Shown: piece by piece, positions 49,437-52,752 of the stretch
Position numbering within the stretch: position 1 is the first letter of the stretch
How the letters are laid out: each line of letters opens with the position of its first letter
Assembly (NCBI GenBank): GCA_947303185.1
Contig: CAMYXF010000012.1
Location: 1-52,752, forward strand
Direction of reading: 5' to 3'
Length of the DNA stretch: 52,752 nucleotides
Origin: an uncultured Clostridia bacterium
GTDB lineage: Bacteria > Bacillota > Clostridia > Saccharofermentanales > Saccharofermentanaceae
The notes under the pieces: generated by a model
Databases searched by the model: none
What the model was told of the DNA's origin: nothing
Seen by the model: the letters and a program-made list of their open reading frames with translations, nothing else
Made by a program: the position numbers and the translations under genes

Positions 49437-50891
49437 TTATATCAGAACGTTAATGTAATTGATGTCCGGATCCTCAGGACCCGTCATGGAACAGCCCTTT
49501 GCCTTCGCGTACTCGATGTACTCAAGGATGCCGTCCGTGATCCTCTCACCCGGTGCAAGGATCGGGATTCCCGGCGGATAACACATAACGAATTCGCTGC
49601 AGACCTGACCCGCGCTTTCCTTAATCGGAATGCTCTTCTTGTTTGAATAGAACGCACTCTGCGGGCTGCAGACAACTTCAGGATCGATGTATTCCTGGCT
49701 CAAGAGTCCTGCAGGGTCTTTCTTGTATCTTCTTCTTATCTCAGCGAGCGCGCTAACGAGTCTTTCGAGCTCCTGCATTCTGTCGCCGATTGAAAGATAT
49801 GCGAGGATATTTCCGATGTCACCGAACTCGATCTGGATATCGTATTCGTCTCTCAAAATGTCATAAACTTCGATGCCCGCAAGACCGATGTCTCTTGTGT
49901 GTACACTGAGCTTCGTAGGGTCAAAATCGAAAATCGAATCGCCGTTGATCATCTCGCGTCCATAAGCATAGTAGCCGCCGATCGCGTTGATCTCTTCTCT
50001 TGCATACTCAGCCATCTCGATAACCTTGCGGAAAACTTCTTTTCCTCTGAGGGCAAGGTTTCTTCTGCTGATATCAAGGCTCGACATGAGAAGATAGCTT
50101 CCCGATGTCGTCTGCGTAAGGTTGATGATCTGTCTTACGTGTCTCTCGCTTACATTCTCGCCGATGAGCAAAAGGCTTGACTGCGTAAGGCTTCCGCCGC
50201 TCTTATGCATAGAAACAGCAGCCATGTCAGCGCCCGCCTTCATTGCAGAAACAGGCATGTTATCGCCGAAATAGAAATGCGTTCCGTGAGCTTCGTCCGC
50301 AAGGCAGAGCATGCCTGCTTCGTGAGCCATCTTAACGATTGCGCGGATGTCACTGCAGATACCGTAATAAGTCGGGTTGTTAACCAATACTGCAACTGCA
50401 TCAGGATTCTCTTCGATCGCCTTCTTAACCTGGTCGCGGCTCATGCCGAGAGAGATACCAAGGCGGCAGTCTACTTCCGGATTTACGTATACCGGAATCG
50501 CGCCGCAAAGAACGAGCGAGTTGATTACGCTTCTGTGCACGTTACGCGGCAAAATGATCTTGTCGCCGTGCTTGCAGCATGACAGAACCATGCTCTGTAC
50601 AGAGCTCGTCGTGCCGCCAACCATAAGGAACGCATGGCTTGCGCCAAACGCATCTGCAGCAAGGATCTCAGCCTCGCGGATAACCGATATCGGATGACAA
50701 AGGTTATCCAAAGGCTTCATGCTGTTAACGTCGACGCCTACGCACTTCTCGCCCAGAAACGCCGTAAGCTCGGGGTTGCCCTTACCGTGCTTATGTCCCG
50801 GCACGTCGAACGGCACAACACGCATCTCACGAAATCTCTCAAGCGCCTCATAAATCGGGGCACGTGTCTGATCAATTTCAGGTCTTTCCAT
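49437..50891 (-). CDS. speA: Arginine/lysine/ornithine decarboxylase (probable arginine decarboxylase)
   Basis: The protein is 484 residues from the ATG at 50891, three bases after AGGTGG; the frame runs back to 50915 through the terminator hairpin and is not a real start. Fold-type I, PLP-binding Lys230 lies in SMHKSGGSLTQSS, the ring-stacking DEAHGTHFYF motif is near residue 200, and the N-terminal FDVPGHKHGKGNPEL is the hallmark of the Firmicutes SpeA class. It makes agmatine from arginine, which the agmatinase of the operon turns into putrescine; lysine is possible. First gene of the polyamine operon, placed behind a ~350-nt structured leader that ends in an intrinsic terminator. Confidence 0.95.
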   Translation of the reverse strand: MERPEIDQTRAPIYEALERFREMRVVPFDVPGHKHGKGNPELTAFLGEKCVGVDVNSMKPLDNLCHPISVIREAEILAADAFGASHAFLMVGGTTSSVQSMVLSCCKHGDKIILPRNVHRSVINSLVLCGAIPVYVNPEVDCRLGISLGMSRDQVKKAIEENPDAVAVLVNNPTYYGICSDIRAIVKMAHEAGMLCLADEAHGTHFYFGDNMPVSAMKAGADMAAVSMHKSGGSLTQSSLLLIGENVSERHVRQIINLTQTTSGSYLLMSSLDISRRNLALRGKEVFRKVIEMAEYAREEINAIGGYYAYGREMINGDSIFDFDPTKLSVHTRDIGLAGIEVYDILRDEYDIQIEFGDIGNILAYLSIGDRMQELERLVSALAEIRRRYKKDPAGLLSQEYIDPEVVCSPQSAFYSNKKSIPIKESAGQVCSEFVMCYPPGIPILAPGERITDGILEYIEYAKAKGCSMTGPEDPDINYINVLI

Positions 50892-50904
50892 TTTCCACCT
50901 CAAC

Positions 50905-50938
50905 AAAAAACGCAAGCTGTGTAATTACACAACTTGCG
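50905..50938 (-). terminator. Terminator in the leader of the polyamine operon
   Basis: Minus-strand CGCAAG(T)TGTGTAATTACACA(G)CTTGCG folds into a 13-bp stem with one mismatch and is followed by TTTTTT (50910-50905). The ribosome-binding site of speA follows within 10 nt. A strong terminator here means that expression depends on read-through or antitermination. Confidence 0.92.
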
Positions 50939-50981
50939 TCCGATTTACAATATTACCTTCGTTTATCCCCATACAGGTGTT

Positions 50982-51080
50982 CTACGGCACCGGCATGAAG
51001 AATATCAGGCAGAGTCTATATAGCAATACTACTTTTACTACTCTTATTGACCATTTCACAAGTTTGCGCAAATTACGCAT
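50982..51080 (-). CDS. Possible 32-residue leader peptide
   Basis: An ATG frame inside the polyamine leader encodes MRNLRKLVKWSIRVVKVVLL followed by twelve more residues and ends in MPVP-stop. It has eight Lys/Arg residues and a Pro just before the stop, features seen in arrest-type leader peptides such as TnaC; SpeFL likewise controls an ornithine decarboxylase. No good ribosome-binding site precedes the ATG, and 99 nt is short enough to occur by chance. The stop is 44 nt upstream of the terminator stem. Reported as a hypothesis only. Confidence 0.3.
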   Translation of the reverse strand: MRNLRKLVKWSIRVVKVVLLYRLCLIFFMPVP

Positions 51081-51269
51081 TCGGTTATAAAGTAACCAAC
51101 TTATAAAACTGAGCTTTTAACTCAATCAATAGATCGGAATCCCGATCATCGGCAGTGGACCCGGCTGTCCGTATGGCCTTAACTCCCGAAGGAGTGGTCC
51201 GTAAAATCACCTAAGACTCTGATTAACTTCGTCTATGCTTGATATTTTATGTCTCCATAAAACTCGGTC

Positions 51270-51298
51270 ATTATACAAGGTGTGGCCGTAAAGGTCAA
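51270..51298 (-). promoter_or_regulatory. Consensus promoter of the polyamine operon
   Basis: Minus-strand TTGACC (51298-51293), exactly 17 nt, and TATAAT (51275-51270). The start point falls near 51263. Confidence 0.85.
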
Positions 51299-51343
51299 TA
51301 AATATAGGGGTTTCTCAATGTTTTTTGTGGGTGGGCAGATAGC

Positions 51344-51593
51344 CGTGTATAATTGTTCCTCATTTTTGGGGGCAACAATTATACAAAAATGCCGATTTGT
51401 GTAATTGTTGGCCCTTTTTTGCGGCCACAGTTACAGAAAAACGCAGATTTCTGTAATTGTTGGGCGTTATTTGAGCAAACAATTACAGATGAGGGGGCGT
51501 TTGTTATTTTTTCTGTTTTTTGAGGGCGAAAATAACAAAGAAACGGGGATTTATGTTATTTTGGGCCCTTTTTTCCTCGAAAAATAACAAACG
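51344..51593 (+). repeat. Array of five large-loop hairpins
   Basis: Five hairpins follow one another. Stems 1-3 use TGTAATTGTT-like arms with AACAATTACA-like partners (51346-51384, 51400-51435, 51452-51487), and stems 4-5 use TGTTATTTT with AAAATAACA (about 51502-51538 and 51554-51589). Loops are about 13-17 nt, T-rich and begin with G/C (for example GGCCCTTTTTTGCGGCC). Spacers are 14-17 nt and mostly end in GATTT or GTTT. No reading frame. A similar single hairpin occurs at 45180-45222. Confidence 0.85.
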
Positions 51594-51610
51594 TGGTTGT
51601 CCAGTTCCCC

Positions 51611-51730
51611 TGCCGCCAATTAAAAAGCTTCTTTCAACTAGTTACACCTTTGCCGCCAAAATGAAAACATCCTTCAACTAGTTACTCCCCTGTCGCCAAT
51701 AAAAAAGCTTCTTTCAACTAGTTAATTTGC
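51611..51730 (+). repeat. Three 40-bp tandem repeats beside tRNA-Arg
   Basis: Units at 51611-51650, 51651-51690 and 51691-51730 share TGCCGCCAA, AAGCTTCTTTCAACTAGTTA-like sequence (the second copy is most diverged). Each holds the palindrome AACTAGTT. An inverted partial copy (GTTGAAAGAAGCTT...ATTGGCG, 51754-51778) overlaps the 3' end of the tRNA gene. Confidence 0.88.
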
Positions 51731-51769
51731 CGCAGGCAAATTACTGTCCGTACGTTGAAAGAAGCTTTA
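51701..51769 (-). terminator. Probable terminator of the tRNA-Arg gene
   Basis: On the minus strand AAAGCTTCTTTCAAC (51768-51754) pairs with GTTGAAAGAAGCTTTTTT (51719-51702), ending in a T-run. Between them TAATTTGCC and GGCAAATTA (51743-51723) form a second perfect 9-bp stem. The first tandem-repeat unit thus supplies the terminator arm. Confidence 0.7.
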
Positions 51770-51774
51770 TACAT

Positions 51775-51849
51775 TGGCGCTCCAAGCAGGAATTGAACCC
51801 GCATCTGCGGTACCGGAAACCGCCATTCTATCCATTAGACTATTGGAGC
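51775..51849 (-). tRNA. tRNA-Arg (anticodon CCG)
   Basis: The minus strand folds into a full cloverleaf: acceptor GCTCCAA/TTGGAGC, D-arm with AATGGAT loop, anticodon stem GCGGT/ACCGC with loop TTCCGGT (anticodon CCG), T-arm GCGGG/CCTGC with loop TTCAATT, discriminator G and an encoded CCA. It reads CGG codons. It lies 16 nt after the stop of mfd on the same strand and may be co-transcribed with it. Confidence 0.97.
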
Positions 51850-51865
51850 ATTTAGCCTTTGCGTA

Positions 51866-52752
51866 TTATACCTTATCGGCTTCGGGCTTGTCTTCAGGAG
51901 TCCGGTTCTCATCAAGGATCCGGAGCAGACCTATGATCTCAGTTACAGTCTTGTCCTGCTTTACGGAAGACGGCTTGAAAAGCATATAGGGCATGCTTCC
52001 TGTGGCATTAATGGTAACCCGGGCACCATAGAAATGATCTCTCATCAAAGCACCTAATGCCTGCATATCAATCTGGAGATTAGGATTCAAATAAAGTCTT
52101 ACGCCGGCGTTCTTGATAGATGCTTTTGTAAAGCCCAGTGTGCCTGCAAGAGATCTCATGAGAGAGACGCCTGAGAGGATATAAACTTCCGAAGGAGCAT
52201 CGCCGTAACGGTCGGTGACTTCATCGATGAAATCGCCATAGGATTCGAAGCTTGAGATGTCGCCGATACGTCTGTAGCAGCTCATTCTTGCAGCCTCATC
52301 CTGGATGTAGGAAGAAGGAATGTAAGCATCGTAATCGACTTCAACAGTGAAGCCTTTTTCGGTGCTTTCTGAATGTCCTGTGATGACATCAGTATCAAGA
52401 ACTTCGTCTTTTCCTGACTTGAGAAGACGTACTTCTTCATCCAGCAAACGACAGTAAAGTTCGTATCCGATGACGTCCATCTGGCCGTGCTGCTCTGCAC
52501 CCAGCAAACTGCCGGCTCCTCTAACCTCAAGGTCTCTCATTGCGATCCTGACACCAGAACCGAGCTCGGTGAATTCACGCAAAGCGTTGAGCCTTTTCGA
52601 GGCTTCCTCGTTGAGAGGGGCGTCGGCGTTATATGTGATGTACGCGTATGCCTGTCTGTCAGAGCGGCCGACACGGCCTTTGATCTGGTAGAGCTGGGAG
52701 AGGCCGAAGCGGTCGGCGTTCTCGACGATCAGGGTGTTTACGTTCGGCATGT
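51866..52752 (-). CDS. mfd: Transcription-repair coupling factor, C-terminal part (partial)
   Basis: The 5' end lies beyond the window; about 295 C-terminal codons are present. The part seen starts in the second RecA-like translocase domain: NTLIVENADRFGLSQLYQIKGRVGRSDRQAYAYI includes helicase motifs V-VI, followed by LGSGVRIAMRDLEVRGAGSLLGAEQHGQ (the TRG motif of Mfd/RecG). The C-terminal TRCF regulatory domain, starting near DAYIPSSYIQDEAARMSCYRRI, follows. Mfd removes RNA polymerase stalled at DNA damage and recruits UvrA. The stop is close to the tRNA-Arg gene. Confidence 0.96.
   Translation of the reverse strand, partial: MPNVNTLIVENADRFGLSQLYQIKGRVGRSDRQAYAYITYNADAPLNEEASKRLNALREFTELGSGVRIAMRDLEVRGAGSLLGAEQHGQMDVIGYELYCRLLDEEVRLLKSGKDEVLDTDVITGHSESTEKGFTVEVDYDAYIPSSYIQDEAARMSCYRRIGDISSFESYGDFIDEVTDRYGDAPSEVYILSGVSLMRSLAGTLGFTKASIKNAGVRLYLNPNLQIDMQALGALMRDHFYGARVTINATGSMPYMLFKPSSVKQDKTVTEIIGLLRILDENRTPEDKPEADKV

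Larger units (their letters stand above)
50905..51263 (-). ncRNA. Structured leader RNA of the polyamine operon
   Basis: From the promoter at 51270-51298 to the terminator, about 355 nt are transcribed before speA. Visible helices: GGACC/GGTCC (51200-51196 with 51161-51157) enclosing a UUCG-capped hairpin (51195-51182) and a GGC/GCC hairpin (51178-51163), a three-way junction; GATCGG/CCGATC (51147-51132); GGTTA/TAACC near 51094-51080; GGTG/CACC near 50990-50975. A 32-codon frame lies at 50982-51080. I could not match it to the T-box, lysine, SAM, TPP, cobalamin, glycine or guanidine classes, nor to RNase P RNA, tmRNA, 6S or SRP RNA. It is either an unknown cis-regulator or an independent RNA. 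Confidence 0.6.

Noticed and set aside
50905..51263. T-box or cobalamin riboswitch upstream of speA
   Set aside because: The T-box sequence (TGGNACCGCG) and the AG bulge are absent. A GGTGA...CCACTG resemblance to the cobalamin core is partial, and the core B12-box order is not met.
51611..51780. Insertion sequence or integrase-linked att site
   Set aside because: The repeats beside the tRNA look like att duplications, but no integrase, transposase or other mobile genes are in the window.

Overview
The window looks like a chromosomal stretch from an anaerobic, fermentative Bacillota (class Clostridia; an exact family cannot be read from the sequence). Supporting signs are a sodium-pumping decarboxylase operon, a class II aldolase, strong GGAGG ribosome-binding sites, TTGACA/TATAAT-type promoters, a TPP riboswitch of the Firmicutes terminator type, several small lipoproteins, a LytTR/membrane-protein pair, and an alternative (carboxynorspermidine-type) polyamine pathway. 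No phage genes, insertion sequences or CRISPR arrays were seen.

Layout. 1-2.4 kb: the end of oadA followed by gamma, biotin-carrier and beta subunits of a Na+-translocating oxaloacetate-type decarboxylase. 2.4-8.6 kb: a bitopic membrane protein, an accessory PD-(D/E)XK-like gene flanked by repeats, a flotillin, a hemolysin-III (PAQR) protein and a membrane protein with 13-residue repeats. 8.7-15.6 kb: a circularly permuted GH3 glycosidase, a MATE exporter, a lipoprotein and fructose-bisphosphate aldolase. 15.9-22.7 kb: two unknown proteins, a two-component system and a Znu-type zinc ABC transporter behind a consensus promoter with a Fur/Zur-like palindrome. 22.7-31.7 kb: a lipoprotein, NudC, an aldo/keto reductase, two small enzymes, an unusual fused sugar-binding lipoprotein, and two TetR-controlled loci, one with a rifampicin-phosphotransferase-like enzyme; both have palindromic operators on their promoters. 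31.9-39.6 kb: a TIR-TM-propeller protein, a DHH phosphoesterase, a CPBP protease, a LytTR regulator with its membrane partner, and a methyltransferase.

39.6-43.8 kb is a thiamine operon (TPP riboswitch, thiW, fused thiM-thiE, thiD, thiC). Just upstream is a promoter followed by two consecutive terminator-like hairpins, a likely small RNA. 44.1-45.1 kb encodes an HExxH lipoprotein. 45.2-51.3 kb is a polyamine operon: arginine/lysine/ornithine decarboxylase, spermidine synthase, agmatinase, carboxynorspermidine synthase and its decarboxylase. It sits behind a consensus promoter and a roughly 350-nt structured leader ending in an intrinsic terminator. The window ends with a tRNA-Arg(CCG) and the 3' end of mfd.

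The intergenic spaces carry two recurring designs. One is a set of short hairpin arrays in which the stem word changes from locus to locus while stem length, loop length and often a GGCTC-T4-like loop are kept; a 102-bp version occurs almost identically at 4.4 and 35.1 kb. The other is a group of terminators sharing a GTCTC/GAGAC core. The hairpin arrays, the polyamine leader RNA and the small RNA next to the thiamine operon are the best candidates for undescribed biology. All function calls rest on reading motifs and gene order; no database search was possible.
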